A stretch of 64,000 nucleotides of DNA, taken from positions 1 to 64,000 of the forward strand of contig VGPF01000003.1 in the NCBI GenBank assembly GCA_016875535.1, written 5' to 3'. The stretch's first letter is position 1. Each line of letters opens with the position of its first letter. The notes below the pieces were generated by a model. It ran no database searches. It had not been told where the DNA came from and saw only the letters and a program-made list of their open reading frames with translations. Both the position numbers and the translations under genes were made by a program. Origin of the DNA: Chloroflexota bacterium. GTDB taxonomy: Bacteria > Chloroflexota > Dehalococcoidia > SHYB01. Below, in pieces: positions 28,849 to 36,964 of this stretch.

Positions 28849-28877
28849 AAAAGGCCCCCGGCTATCGGGGGCCTTTT
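28849..28877. terminator. bidirectional terminator between rpoD and rsmI
   Basis: A 12-bp stem AAAAGGCCCCCG/CGGGGGCCTTTT with a 5-base loop. The rsmI stop codon (28862-28864) lies at the edge of the loop, so its last sense codons form one arm. Confidence 0.85.
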
Positions 28878-29695
28878 GCTTTCCCTATCCACAGCTGATA
28901 GACCTCGCGCCGCGGCCTGCCCGTCTGCCGCGCGATCTCGCCCACCGCCTCGTTCGGCGCCACGCCGCTCCGGCGGAACTGCTCCACGAGCCTCGCCACA
29001 TCCTGCTCCGCCATCGCCGCAGGCGCGCTTTCGCCCGCCCCGCCGATGACCAGTGTGAACTCCCCCTTCGGCGCGGCGAAGCGCTCCGCCGCCTCCTGCG
29101 CCGTCCCGCGGAAGACCTCTTCATGGAGCTTCGTTAGCTCCCGGCAGACCGCGATGGGCCGCTCCGCGCCGAGTATCGCGGCGATATCCTTCAGCGCGCC
29201 CTGCACCCGGTGCGGCGATTCAAAGGCCACCAGCGTCCACGGCTGGCGCGCCAACGACTCCAACAGCCTGCGACGCTCGCCGGGCGCGCGCGGCAGGAAG
29301 CCGATGAAGGTGAAGCGGTCCGAAGGCAGGCCGGAGAGCGCGACGGCTGTCGGCACCGCCGAAGGGCCGGGGATGACTTCCACCCGGATGCCCTGCTCGA
29401 TCGCCGCGCGCACCAGGCCGAAGCCCGGGTCGCTGATGGAGGGCATGCCCGCCTCAGTGATGAGCGCCACGTCATGCCGGCGCAGGCGCTCCAGAAGCTG
29501 GGCAACTTTGCCGCCGGCCCCCTGCTCGTGATAGCTCACAAGGGGTGTCGAGATGCCGTGGCGCTGGAAGAGGACCTTGGCCCTTCGCGTATCCTCAGCC
29601 GCCGCCAGCGGCGCTTCCTTGAGGATGCGCAGCGCGCGAAGGGTGATATCCTCCAAGTTGCCGATGGGCGTCCCTACCAGATAGAGCGTCGGCAC
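28862..29695 (-). CDS. rsmI: 16S rRNA (cytidine(1402)-2'-O)-methyltransferase
   Basis: The 277-residue enzyme methylates the 2'-OH of C1402 in the decoding centre using SAM. The TP-methylase signature [18 protein letters not shown] opens it, followed by [29 protein letters not shown] and [18 protein letters not shown]. The C-terminal helical extension ([21 protein letters not shown]) is typical. It is the last gene of the minus-strand set prfA-prmC-rsmI, with a 94-base gap to prmC. Both neighbours are also translation-quality genes. Confidence 0.95.
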   Translation of the reverse strand: MPTLYLVGTPIGNLEDITLRALRILKEAPLAAAEDTRRAKVLFQRHGISTPLVSYHEQGAGGKVAQLLERLRRHDVALITEAGMPSISDPGFGLVRAAIEQGIRVEVIPGPSAVPTAVALSGLPSDRFTFIGFLPRAPGERRRLLESLARQPWTLVAFESPHRVQGALKDIAAILGAERPIAVCRELTKLHEEVFRGTAQEAAERFAAPKGEFTLVIGGAGESAPAAMAEQDVARLVEQFRRSGVAPNEAVGEIARQTGRPRREVYQLWIGKAKGPR

Positions 29696-29789
29696 TTGGC
29701 TCCTCTCCTCTGTCCCATCCTAGTAGGGATCGGCCTATCCCTTCCGAGGGACGACCGTGCCTGGCACGGGAGAAGGCCGCCCCGCCCTC

Positions 29790-30638
29790 TCACAACCCAA
29801 TGATAAGCCCGCGCTCCATGCCGCCCAGATCGCGGTAGGCCGTCACCGTCGCCGTTGGGAAATAGCCCTTGGCTATGGCCGCCGCCCGCTCGGCCTGCCC
29901 TTCGCCAAGCTCCAGCACCAGCCACCTGGGCCTCTGGGCCAGCGCGAACGTCTGGCTCAGGAGCCGCGCAACCGTCTCCAGGCCGTCGCCCTCCGCAAAG
30001 AGGGCCTGCGGCGGCTCAAAGAGCCGGACCTCCGGCTGGAGCGATCCGGCTTCGCCGTGGGCGATATACGGCAGGTTCGCTACGATGATGTCCACCGGCG
30101 TTACAAGAGGCGTCAGCAGGTCGCCGTGCAGGAAGTGCACCCGGCCCTCAACGCCGTGGCGGCGGGCGTTCGCGGCGGCGACCTCCAGCGCATCCTTCGA
30201 GATGTCTATGGCGTAGAGCGCCGCCTTGGGCAGGTTCGCCGCCAGGCTCACTGCGATTGCCCCGCTCCCGGTTCCCACATCGGCGATGGCGCATGACCCG
30301 CGGTACGGCCCGCGGGCGATGTCCAGCGCCAGCTCCACCAGCGTCTCCGTCTCCTGTCGCGGCACAAGGACGCGGTGGTCCACCGTGAAGTCCAGGCCGA
30401 AGAACTCGCGCCGGCCCGTGATATAGGCCAGCGGCTCCCGCTGAAGCCGCCGTTCCAGATAACCTCCCAGGCGCTCTCGGGCGGTTATGGTCACCGGCTC
30501 GCCCAGCGAGGCATAGAGAGATTCCCGCGTCCGCTCGGCGGCGTGCATGACCAGCACCTCCGCCTCCAGCCGCGCTTCCTGGATGCCCGCCTCTTCCAGC
30601 GCCGTCCGCGCGGCGCGCAGGGCCTCCGCCGTCTTCAC
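29790..30638 (-). CDS. prmC: release factor glutamine methyltransferase
   Basis: The 282-residue SAM enzyme methylates the Gln of the GGQ loop in release factors. The fold shows VLVPRQETETLVE, the SAM-binding DVGTGSGAIAVSLA and the catalytic NLPYIA, where the more usual motif is NPPY. It starts with GTG at 30638, overlapping the prfA stop by 4 bases (GTGA), so it is translated with its substrate's gene. The N-terminal helical domain (AEALRAARTALEEAG) is complete. Confidence 0.95.
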   Translation of the reverse strand: MKTAEALRAARTALEEAGIQEARLEAEVLVMHAAERTRESLYASLGEPVTITARERLGGYLERRLQREPLAYITGRREFFGLDFTVDHRVLVPRQETETLVELALDIARGPYRGSCAIADVGTGSGAIAVSLAANLPKAALYAIDISKDALEVAAANARRHGVEGRVHFLHGDLLTPLVTPVDIIVANLPYIAHGEAGSLQPEVRLFEPPQALFAEGDGLETVARLLSQTFALAQRPRWLVLELGEGQAERAAAIAKGYFPTATVTAYRDLGGMERGLIIGL

Positions 30639-31717
30639 GCCGTCGCCTCCTCCAGCCGCCGCGATTGCTCGTGCGCCAGCAGCTGGTCAATGAGCCCTTC
30701 GATCTTGCCGTCCATGATTTCGGAGAGGTTGTGGAGCGTCACGTCCATGCGGTGGTCCGTCACCCGGTTCTGCGGGAAGTTATAGGTGCGTATCTTCTCG
30801 GAGCGGTCGCCGGTGCCCACTTGGGAGCGCCGCGCGCTGGAGATGGCCTGTTCCTGTTTCTGCGTCTCCATGTCCATCAGGCGCGCCTGCAGGACCTTCA
30901 TCGCTTTGGTCTTGTTCTTCAGCTGGGATCGCTCGTCCTGGCAGGTGGCGACGATGCCCGAGGGCAGGTGAGTGATGCGCACCGCTGTGGCGACCTTTTG
31001 GACGTTCTGCCCGCCGTGGCCTCCCGCGTGAAAGATGTCTATCTTCAGGTCGGCCGGGTTGATGTGGATGTCCACCTCCTCCACTTCCGGCAGCACCGCC
31101 ACTGTGGCCGTGGAGGTATGGATGCGCCCGCTGGCCTCCGTCTCCGGCACCCGCTGGACGCGGTGGACGCCGCTTTCGTGCTTCAGGCGGCTATAGGCCC
31201 CCTTGCCGCGCACCTCAAAGATGATTTCCTTGAAGCCGCCGGCCCCGGAATCACTGCTGTCCATCACTTCCGCCGCCCAGCCCTTCATGGCGGCGTAGCG
31301 CGTGTACATCCGGTAGAGGTCGGCGGCAAAGATGCCCGCCTCGTCGCCGCCCGTGCCTGCGCGTATCTCCACGATGACGTTCTTCTCATCGTTCGGGTCC
31401 ACCGGCAGGACCGCCACTTGCAGGTCTGGCCCCAGCCGGTCCCGGCGCCTCTCCAGGCTGGCCAGCTCGTCCTTCGCCATCGCCAGCATCTCGGCGTCGC
31501 CGCCGGAGGCGACCATCGCCTTCGCCTCGGCGATCTCCTTCTCGATGCGCTTGTATTCGCGGTAGAGCGTCACCGCCCGCTCGAGGGAGGCGCGCTCCTT
31601 GGCAAGCCCTTGCACCTTCTGGAAATCGGTCACGATATCGGGCCTGCCCATCATTTCGGCAAGCTCGTCGTACCGGCGCTCCTGGGCCTTCAGTTTCGGC
31701 AGCAGTTTTTCGATCAT
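30635..31717 (-). CDS. prfA: peptide chain release factor 1
   Basis: The 360-residue factor ends translation at UAA and UAG. It has the codon-recognition tripeptide PET in VQRVPETEASGRIHTS, as in many Gram-positive RF1, and the catalytic GGQ in GGHGGQNVQKV near residue 235. The N-terminal coiled region and GTGGDEAGIFA are standard. It is followed directly by prmC. UAG is used as an ordinary stop by many genes in this window, consistent with a working RF1. Confidence 0.97.
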   Translation of the reverse strand: MIEKLLPKLKAQERRYDELAEMMGRPDIVTDFQKVQGLAKERASLERAVTLYREYKRIEKEIAEAKAMVASGGDAEMLAMAKDELASLERRRDRLGPDLQVAVLPVDPNDEKNVIVEIRAGTGGDEAGIFAADLYRMYTRYAAMKGWAAEVMDSSDSGAGGFKEIIFEVRGKGAYSRLKHESGVHRVQRVPETEASGRIHTSTATVAVLPEVEEVDIHINPADLKIDIFHAGGHGGQNVQKVATAVRITHLPSGIVATCQDERSQLKNKTKAMKVLQARLMDMETQKQEQAISSARRSQVGTGDRSEKIRTYNFPQNRVTDHRMDVTLHNLSEIMDGKIEGLIDQLLAHEQSRRLEEATA

Positions 31718-31734
31718 ATGCGTCTATCGTGAGA

Positions 31735-31755
31735 AAGCCCCCGTCGCGGGGGCTT
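31735..31755 (-). terminator. hairpin in the prfA leader, possible attenuator
   Basis: AAGCCCCC/GGGGGCTT with loop GTCGC lies between the -10 box and the start codon of prfA, and on the minus strand it is followed by TTTCTC. It could be an attenuator or a leftover terminator from hisS-side transcription. Confidence 0.4.
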
Positions 31756-31766
31756 GAGATAGAGAA

Positions 31767-31772
31767 AGTATA
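31767..31772 (-). promoter_or_regulatory. putative prfA promoter (-10)
   Basis: A consensus-like TATACT preceded by GGGG on the minus strand, 49 bases before the prfA start. No clear -35 box. Confidence 0.4.
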
Positions 31773-31849
31773 CCCCACCTGGGCATAGAGCGGTTTCCAG
31801 AAGGGCGGGCCGCGACACATCAAGGCTCGTTATCAAGGCTCCTGGGCGG

Positions 31850-31879
31850 TTGACTCCCCTGCCGCTCCCTCGCTATGCT
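31850..31879 (+). promoter_or_regulatory. promoter in front of a truncated amidohydrolase
   Basis: TTGACT (31850-31855), an 18-base spacer, and TATGCT (31874-31879), about 45 bases before the fragment at 31925. Confidence 0.4.
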
Positions 31880-31924
31880 CCCACTTCCTCGGGCGATGGC
31901 GGCGCAACCATGGAGGGCAGCGGG

Positions 31925-32061
31925 ATGCTGATGGAGAAGGACTTCTCGGTCTTCGATTGCGATGCCCATATCAACGAGCCGCACACCATCTGGTCCGACT
32001 ACGTAGAGCCGGAGTACAGAGAGGCCGTCAAAGCCGCCTTCTGGAAGGACGAAGACTTCGC
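31925..32061 (+). pseudogene. N-terminal fragment of an amidohydrolase gene
   Basis: With its own ribosome site (GGAGGG), this frame encodes MEKDFSVFDCDAHINEPHTI and YVEPEYREAVKAAFW. This is closely similar to residues 12-50 of the 58382-59788 protein. After about 45 codons the homology stops exactly where the hisS stop codon begins on the other strand, so over 300 residues are missing. It is a remnant left by a rearrangement or deletion. Confidence 0.65.
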
Positions 32062-33312
32062 CTACCTGACCGCCGCCGCCGCCTCGCTCATCGCCACCTG
32101 CCGCTGGGAGCCATCCGCCATCCGCTTCACCGCCACCACGCCTTGCCGCACCTCGTCGTCGCCCAGGATGAGCGCATAGGCTGCGCCCACGCTCTCCGCA
32201 TAGCGCATCTGCGCCTTCATGCTCTTTCCGCCCGGCGCCAGCACCGCCGTCACGCCCTGCTCCCGAAGGGAGGAGGCCAGCGATAGCGCGTGCGCCCTCG
32301 CCCCATCGCCAAGGTGCACCACCACGGCCGTGATGCCGCGCTGTCCCGGCACGGCGATGCCCTGCCGCTTCAGGTTCAGGATGATGCGCTCCATCCCTGT
32401 GGCGAATCCCACGGCGGGAGTAGGCTTGCCGCCCAGCTGCTCGATGAGCCCATCGTACCGTCCGCCGCCGCCGATGGTGCTCTGCGCCCCATCCTCCTGC
32501 GGCACGATCTCGAAGACCGTGTGCGTGTAATAGTCCAGGCCTCGCACCAGCCGATGGTCTATCGTGAACGGGATATGCAGCGTCTTGAGTGAGGCGGTCA
32601 GCTCGTTCCAGTGCCCCCGCGAAGAGTCCGAAAGAAAGTCCAGCGTGCGCGGCGCCTGCTCCGTATGCGGCCGGCACGTCTCCTTCTTGCAGTCCAGGAG
32701 CCGCAGCGGGTTCGTCTCCAAGCGGCGCTTACAATCGCCGCAGAGCTGCGCCGCCAGGGGTTCGTAGTACCTCTTGAGCGCGGCGATGTACGTGGGCCTA
32801 TCGCTCCTGTCGCCGATGCTGTTCAAGACGACCGTCAGGTTCCTCAGCCCCAGCTTCGCGAAGAGCCGCCACGCCATCTCGATGATTTCCACATCCACCG
32901 CCGCCTCTTGGCTTCCGATCGCCTCCACGTTCACTTGATGGAACTGGCGATAGCGCCCGGCTTGCGGGCGGTCGTAGCGAAACATTTGCGCGTGGATGGA
33001 GTAGAGGCGCACCGGCTGGGGCAGGACGTGCATCCCGTGCTCGAGGTAGGCGCGGCAGACCGGGGCCGTCCCCTCCGGGCGCAACGTCAGATCGTCGTTC
33101 CCCCGGTCCTTGAAGCTGTACGTCTCCTTCTCAACGATGTCCGTCGCCTCGCCCACCGAGCGGTTGAAGAGCTTCGCATCCTCGAAGATCGGCGTCTCTA
33201 TGCGCCCATAGCCGAATCGCTCGCACAGCTCCGCAGCCGTGGTCTCCACATAGCGCCAGTACGGCTGGTCGGCGGGCAGGATATCAGCGGTGCCGCGGGG
33301 AGACCTAAACAA
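32062..33312 (-). CDS. hisS: histidine--tRNA ligase
   Basis: The 416-residue class II synthetase charges tRNA-His. RGTADILPADQPYW opens it, motif 2 is in FRYDRPQAGRYRQFHQVNVEAIG (about 112), the His-specific RGLDYYT follows, and motif 3 is in VGFATGMERI. The C-terminal anticodon domain is present but ends close to the junction with the truncated amidohydrolase, so a few terminal residues may be replaced. Initiation at TTG 33312 overlaps the hicB-like gene by 8 bases; no strong ribosome site is seen. Confidence 0.95.
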   Translation of the reverse strand: MFRSPRGTADILPADQPYWRYVETTAAELCERFGYGRIETPIFEDAKLFNRSVGEATDIVEKETYSFKDRGNDDLTLRPEGTAPVCRAYLEHGMHVLPQPVRLYSIHAQMFRYDRPQAGRYRQFHQVNVEAIGSQEAAVDVEIIEMAWRLFAKLGLRNLTVVLNSIGDRSDRPTYIAALKRYYEPLAAQLCGDCKRRLETNPLRLLDCKKETCRPHTEQAPRTLDFLSDSSRGHWNELTASLKTLHIPFTIDHRLVRGLDYYTHTVFEIVPQEDGAQSTIGGGGRYDGLIEQLGGKPTPAVGFATGMERIILNLKRQGIAVPGQRGITAVVVHLGDGARAHALSLASSLREQGVTAVLAPGGKSMKAQMRYAESVGAAYALILGDDEVRQGVVAVKRMADGSQRQVAMSEAAAAVR

Positions 33313-33475
33313 AGGGAGCCCCCGACCGGACGGCCAGACACTCTTTGATGGCCTTGCGCACGTTCTTCCCCGCCTCCGCCCGAGTCTTCCCTTGGCTGAA
33401 GCACCCTGGGATGGAAGGACATTCGGCGATGAACATCCCGTCTTCGTCCTGGGATATCGTGATAGGCAACTTCAT
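33305..33475 (-). CDS. HicB-like antitoxin family protein
   Basis: The 56-residue protein has the UPF0150/HicB core: a strand, EDGMFIAECPSIPGCFSQG, then a helix TRAEAGKNVRKAIKECL. There is no HicA toxin gene beside it, and the C-terminus is shorter than usual. The start at 33475 has GAAGAG upstream. The stop overlaps the TTG of hisS by 8 bases, so hisS may be translated by coupling to it. Its role as an antitoxin is doubtful without a partner. Confidence 0.75.
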   Translation of the reverse strand: MKLPITISQDEDGMFIAECPSIPGCFSQGKTRAEAGKNVRKAIKECLAVRSGAPFV

Positions 33476-33505
33476 CTCTTCAGTCCAAATACGGCCTGCC
33501 GACTC

Positions 33506-33511
33506 AGTATA
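33506..33511 (-). promoter_or_regulatory. putative hicB-hisS promoter (-10)
   Basis: TATACT on the minus strand, 30 bases before the hicB-like start. The -35 region is weak. Confidence 0.4.
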
Positions 33512-33599
33512 CCTGTTCAAGGCACAAGCGTATCTTCTCTTCACCATCTATCTCAGTGCGTCTGTGGAATCTGTGGCGAAATCTCCCCATCCGTGGATG

Positions 33600-33605
33600 T
33601 ATAAT
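33600..33605 (+). promoter_or_regulatory. putative folC promoter (-10)
   Basis: A consensus TATAAT 29 bases before the folC start at 33635. Confidence 0.4.
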
Positions 33606-33634
33606 TCCCCTGGTATCGTCACCACGGCCAACCC

Positions 33635-34993
33635 ATGGACTACCCACGCGCCCTCCAGTACGTCCTCTCCTTCGCCGATTACGAACGCGCCTCCACGTCG
33701 CGCGTGAAGTACCGCGACTTCAACCTGAAGCGCGTCCGGGAGATGCTTCGCCGCCTCGGCAACCCGCACCTGGTCTATCCCTCTGTCCACATCGCCGGGA
33801 CCAAGGGTAAGGGCAGCACCGTCGCCATGGTCGCCTCCATCCTCACTACGGCGGGCTATAAGACGGGCCAGTACACCTCGCCGCACCTGCATACCGTCCG
33901 CGAGCGCATCGCCATGGACGGCGAGCCCATCTCCGAACGCGACTTCGCCCAGCGCGTCACCGAGGTCCGCCAGGTCGTAGACATGGTCAACGCCGATCCC
34001 GTCCTCGGCCCTGTCACCGTCTTCGAAGTCCTTACTGTTCTCGCCTTCCTCCACTTCCGCAGAGCAGGCGCACACATCGCCGTTGTCGAAGTCGGCCTCG
34101 GCGGCCGCCTGGACGCCACCAACGTCCTGACGCCCAGGCTATGCGCCATCACCAATATCAGCCTGGACCACACGGAGGTCCTCGGCGATACGCTGGCCAA
34201 GATCGCGGAGGAGAAGGCCGGCATCATCAAGCCCGGCGTCCCCGTCGTCGTCAGCGCCCAGCAGCCCGAAGCGCTGGAGGCCATCGTGCGCATAGCCCAG
34301 GCCAAAGGGGCGCCTCTGGTGAACGCCGGCCGCGATACGTCCATCGAACTGCTCTCCAAGGACATCACCGGCCAGGAGTTGTCCATCACCACCGTCAAGC
34401 AGACCTATCGCGTGCGCCTGCCCCTCCTTGGCGATTTCCAGCGCGAGAATGCCGCCGCCGCCATCGCCATCTGCGAGACCCTCGGTGGCCTCGGCGCCAC
34501 CATCACCCCCGAGGCCATCGTCCGCGGCCTCTCGCGCGTCAAGTGGCCCGCGCGCGTGGAGGTCGTCGCCCAAGAACCGCTCGTCATCGTGGACGGCGCG
34601 CACAACCCCTACTCCATCGCCCGCCTCCGCGAAAGCCTTCAGCACGATTTCACCTACGCCAATGCCCACCTCATCTTCGGCGTCAACCGCACAAAGGACC
34701 TTGGCGGCATGGTTGCCGCGCTCAAAGGACTGCCGGGCGATGTCATTGCCACAGCATCCCAGCATCCCAAGGCGGTCCCCGCCCAGGAGGTCGCGCAAGC
34801 CCTGGCGAGCGGCGGCATCCTCGCCATCACCAAGCCGGATACGGCCGCCGCCCTCGCCTATGCGAAGAGCCGCTACCGCAAAGGCGACCTCATCATCGCC
34901 ACCGGCTCCCTCTTCATCGCCGGAGAGGTACGCGAAGCTGTCCTCGGCATCATCCCGGACGCCTACCCCGCCTCCAGCCCCACTGCGATATAG
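33635..34993 (+). CDS. folC: bifunctional folylpolyglutamate/dihydrofolate synthase
   Basis: The 452-residue Mur-ligase-type enzyme adds glutamate to folates. The P-loop is in HIAGTKGKGSTVAM (about 51-64). SPHLHTVRERI, FEVLTVLAFLHF, VVEVGLGGRLDATN and the second-domain DGAHNPYS follow in the expected order. The stop TAG at 34991 sits inside a putative -10 box for fabF. Whether it has the dihydrofolate synthase activity as well cannot be told from sequence. Confidence 0.93.
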   Translation: MDYPRALQYVLSFADYERASTSRVKYRDFNLKRVREMLRRLGNPHLVYPSVHIAGTKGKGSTVAMVASILTTAGYKTGQYTSPHLHTVRERIAMDGEPISERDFAQRVTEVRQVVDMVNADPVLGPVTVFEVLTVLAFLHFRRAGAHIAVVEVGLGGRLDATNVLTPRLCAITNISLDHTEVLGDTLAKIAEEKAGIIKPGVPVVVSAQQPEALEAIVRIAQAKGAPLVNAGRDTSIELLSKDITGQELSITTVKQTYRVRLPLLGDFQRENAAAAIAICETLGGLGATITPEAIVRGLSRVKWPARVEVVAQEPLVIVDGAHNPYSIARLRESLQHDFTYANAHLIFGVNRTKDLGGMVAALKGLPGDVIATASQHPKAVPAQEVAQALASGGILAITKPDTAAALAYAKSRYRKGDLIIATGSLFIAGEVREAVLGIIPDAYPASSPTAI

Positions 34994-34994
34994 T
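34989..34994 (+). promoter_or_regulatory. putative leaderless fabF promoter (-10)
   Basis: TATAGT overlaps the folC stop and ends 6 bases before the fabF ATG, the exact spacing for a leaderless mRNA. Read-through from folC is also possible. Confidence 0.35.
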
Positions 34995-35000
34995 GGATGC

Positions 35001-36263
35001 ATGCCTAAGCACCGTCCCCCCTCCCAGCGCGTCGTCATCACCGGCCTTGGCGCGCTCACCCCTATCGGCAACACCGTCGCCGACTATTGGAAATCCCTCG
35101 TCGAAGGCCGCTCCGGCATCGCCCACTTCACCCTTATCAATCCCGAAGGCTACCCCTGCACCTATGCCGGCGAAGTGAAGGGCTTCTCGCCGGAAAACGT
35201 CATCGAGCCAAAGGCCGCGCGCCGCATGGCCCGCTTCTCCCAGTTCGCCGTCGTCGCCGCCGCCCAAGCCATCGCCGATGCCAAGCTCGATATGACCAGG
35301 GAAGACCCCTTCAAGGTCGGCGTCCTCCTCGGCAACGGCAACGGCGGCTACCCGACTATCGAAGAGGGCGTCCGTACCCTCGTCGCCAAGGGCGGTATGC
35401 GCCTCAGCCCCTTCTTCTTCCCCATGACCCTGCCGAACATGGCCGCCTCCCAAGTGAGCCTTACCTATGGCCTCAAGGGCTACTCCTCCACCGTCGTCAC
35501 GGCCTGCGCCGCGGGCAACCAGGCCATCGGCGAGGCGGCGGAGGTGATTCGCCGCGGCAACTGCGACGTCATGGTCACCGGCGGCGTCGAGGCAGGCATC
35601 AGTCTCCTGGGCCTGGGCGGCTTTGCCGTGATGAAGGCCCTCAGCACCGGCTTCAACGATGATCCCTCCAAGGCCAGCCGCCCTTTCGATGCCAAGCGCG
35701 ACGGCTTTATCCCCGCCGAAGGCGCGGGCATCCTCATCATCGAAAGCCTGGAGCACGCCATGCGACGCGGCGCAACCATCCACGCCGAGATCCTGGGCTA
35801 CGGCGCATCGGCCGACGCCTTCCACATCGTCGCGCCCGATGAAGACGGCGCAGGCGCCGCCAAGGCCATGGAGCGCGCCATCGAGGATGCGGGCCTCGCG
35901 CCGGAAGAGGTGGACTACATCAACGCCCACGGCACCTCAACGCCCCTCAACGACCTCACGGAGACCCTCGCCATCAAGCGGCTCTTCGGCAAGCGCGCTT
36001 TCCAGGTACCCATCAGTTCGTCGAAATCCATGATCGGCCATGGCCTGGGCGCCGCGGGCGGCATGGAGGCTGTGGCCTGTGTGAAGACCATCACGGAAGG
36101 CATCATCCATCCCACCATCAACCAGGAAGTCCCCGACCCCAAGTGCGACCTCGATTACGTCCCCAATATCGCCCGCAAAAAAGAGGTCCGGGTCGCCATC
36201 AAGAACAGCTTCGGCTTCGGCGGCCAGAACGCCTGTGTCGCCTTTGGCCGCTTCGAAGCGTAG
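35001..36263 (+). CDS. fabF: beta-ketoacyl-ACP synthase II
   Basis: The 420-residue condensing enzyme extends acyl-ACP in fatty acid synthesis. The active-site Cys169 lies in VVTACAAGNQAIG, the two His in NAHGTSTPLND and SMIGHGLGAAGG, and the C-terminal NSFGFGGQNACVAF is typical. The start at 35001 is 7 bases after the folC stop. The last 47 bases of the gene are repeated at 36865-36911 beyond a toxin-antitoxin cassette, so the cassette may have inserted at this 3' end. Confidence 0.95.
   Translation: MPKHRPPSQRVVITGLGALTPIGNTVADYWKSLVEGRSGIAHFTLINPEGYPCTYAGEVKGFSPENVIEPKAARRMARFSQFAVVAAAQAIADAKLDMTREDPFKVGVLLGNGNGGYPTIEEGVRTLVAKGGMRLSPFFFPMTLPNMAASQVSLTYGLKGYSSTVVTACAAGNQAIGEAAEVIRRGNCDVMVTGGVEAGISLLGLGGFAVMKALSTGFNDDPSKASRPFDAKRDGFIPAEGAGILIIESLEHAMRRGATIHAEILGYGASADAFHIVAPDEDGAGAAKAMERAIEDAGLAPEEVDYINAHGTSTPLNDLTETLAIKRLFGKRAFQVPISSSKSMIGHGLGAAGGMEAVACVKTITEGIIHPTINQEVPDPKCDLDYVPNIARKKEVRVAIKNSFGFGGQNACVAFGRFEA
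36217..36263 (+). repeat. direct repeat, left copy (3' end of fabF)
   Basis: This 47-base end of fabF, including its stop codon, is repeated at 36865-36911 with two mismatches (positions 36246 and 36260). It is the left border of the toxin-antitoxin cassette. Confidence 0.85.
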
Positions 36264-36283
36264 GCCCGAGTTCCGGCCTATTG

Positions 36284-36292
36284 TGGTATCTT
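36284..36292 (+). promoter_or_regulatory. extended -10 promoter of the toxin-antitoxin cassette
   Basis: TGGTATCTT, with the -10 at 36287-36292, about 30 bases before the antitoxin start. Confidence 0.4.
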
Positions 36293-36321
36293 GCTTGGAG
36301 GAATGAGGCAGGAGGACGCGG

Positions 36322-36603
36322 ATGGCTCAGGCACAAATGAAACCCCGCAGATCAAACCGCGAGCAGTTGCATCGCCTTGTGGATCTTCTTCCCCGGAAGA
36401 ATCTTTCTACCGCTCGCCGCCTTTTAGAGGAACTGAAGTCAAAGGATGACCCGGTTCTTCGGGCCGTCCTCAATGCCCCCTTCGATGATGAGGAGCTTTC
36501 AGAAGAGGGGGAAGCGGCTATCGCTGAAGGCCTTGCTGATTACAAAGCTGGGCGTGTGGTTCCCCACGAAGAGGTTCGACGAAGAAGCACTCGTCGCCAA
36601 TGA
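36322..36603 (+). CDS. RelB-type antitoxin candidate
   Basis: The 93-residue acidic protein has a basic Arg/Lys start, a helix (STARRLLEELKSKDDPVLRAVL) and an acidic C-terminal part ending AGRVVPHEEVRRR. This is the layout of antitoxins paired with RelE/ParE toxins, in which the C-terminus wraps the toxin. AGGAGGA lies 6 bases before the ATG. Its stop overlaps the toxin start by 4 bases (ATGA). No cognate domain name can be assigned with certainty. Confidence 0.8.
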   Translation: MAQAQMKPRRSNREQLHRLVDLLPRKNLSTARRLLEELKSKDDPVLRAVLNAPFDDEELSEEGEAAIAEGLADYKAGRVVPHEEVRRRSTRRQ

Positions 36604-36854
36604 TTTGGCGACTTACCTGGTCAATCCGCGCCAGGAAAGATCAGACACGCCTCGATGAGGAGACCCACCAGCGGGTTCTTCGGGCCTTGGAGCGTTTCTG
36701 CGAAATAGGCTACGGTGACGTCAAGCTCCTTCACGGGCGTGAGCGCATTTCTCGGTTGCGGGTGGGGGACTGGCGCGTCTTTTTTGTTTTAGATTCACAA
36801 TCTGAAACATTGACCGTTCTTCGAGTCCTCCACCGCCGTGAGGCCTATCGCTAG
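36600..36854 (+). CDS. RelE/ParE-type toxin
   Basis: The 84-residue basic protein has the RelE/ParE C-terminal strands RISRLRVGDWRVFFVLD and LTVLRVLHRREAYR, with a His-Arg-Arg-Glu-x-Tyr end that matches the active region of RelE-like mRNA nucleases. It would cleave ribosome-bound mRNA if RelE-like, or poison gyrase if ParE-like; the sequence favours the RelE/HigB side but does not settle it. The cassette is short and lies inside a duplicated fabF tail. Confidence 0.85.
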   Translation: MIWRLTWSIRARKDQTRLDEETHQRVLRALERFCEIGYGDVKLLHGRERISRLRVGDWRVFFVLDSQSETLTVLRVLHRREAYR

Positions 36855-36864
36855 CCTTCCCTTC

Positions 36865-36911
36865 TCGGCGGCCAGAACGCCTGTGTCGCCTTTAGCCGCT
36901 TCGAAGCCTAG
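36865..36911 (+). repeat. direct repeat, right copy
   Basis: It matches 36217-36263 at 45 of 47 bases and has no function as coding sequence here. Together with the left copy it brackets 601 bases that hold only the toxin-antitoxin pair. Confidence 0.85.
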
Positions 36912-36920
36912 TTTCTCCTG

Positions 36921-36958
36921 TTGTGGACTTTGACAAAAAGTTCACAATCCACTATATT
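36921..36958 (+). promoter_or_regulatory. glnA promoter with overlapping dyad
   Basis: TTGACA (36930-36935), a 17-base spacer and TATATT (36953-36958) form a near-consensus sigma-70 promoter. A dyad TTGTGGAC (36921-36928) and GTTCACAA (36940-36947), with 7 of 8 matching bases, flanks the -35 box and could be an operator for a nitrogen regulator. Confidence 0.7.
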
Positions 36959-36964
36959 TTCAGT

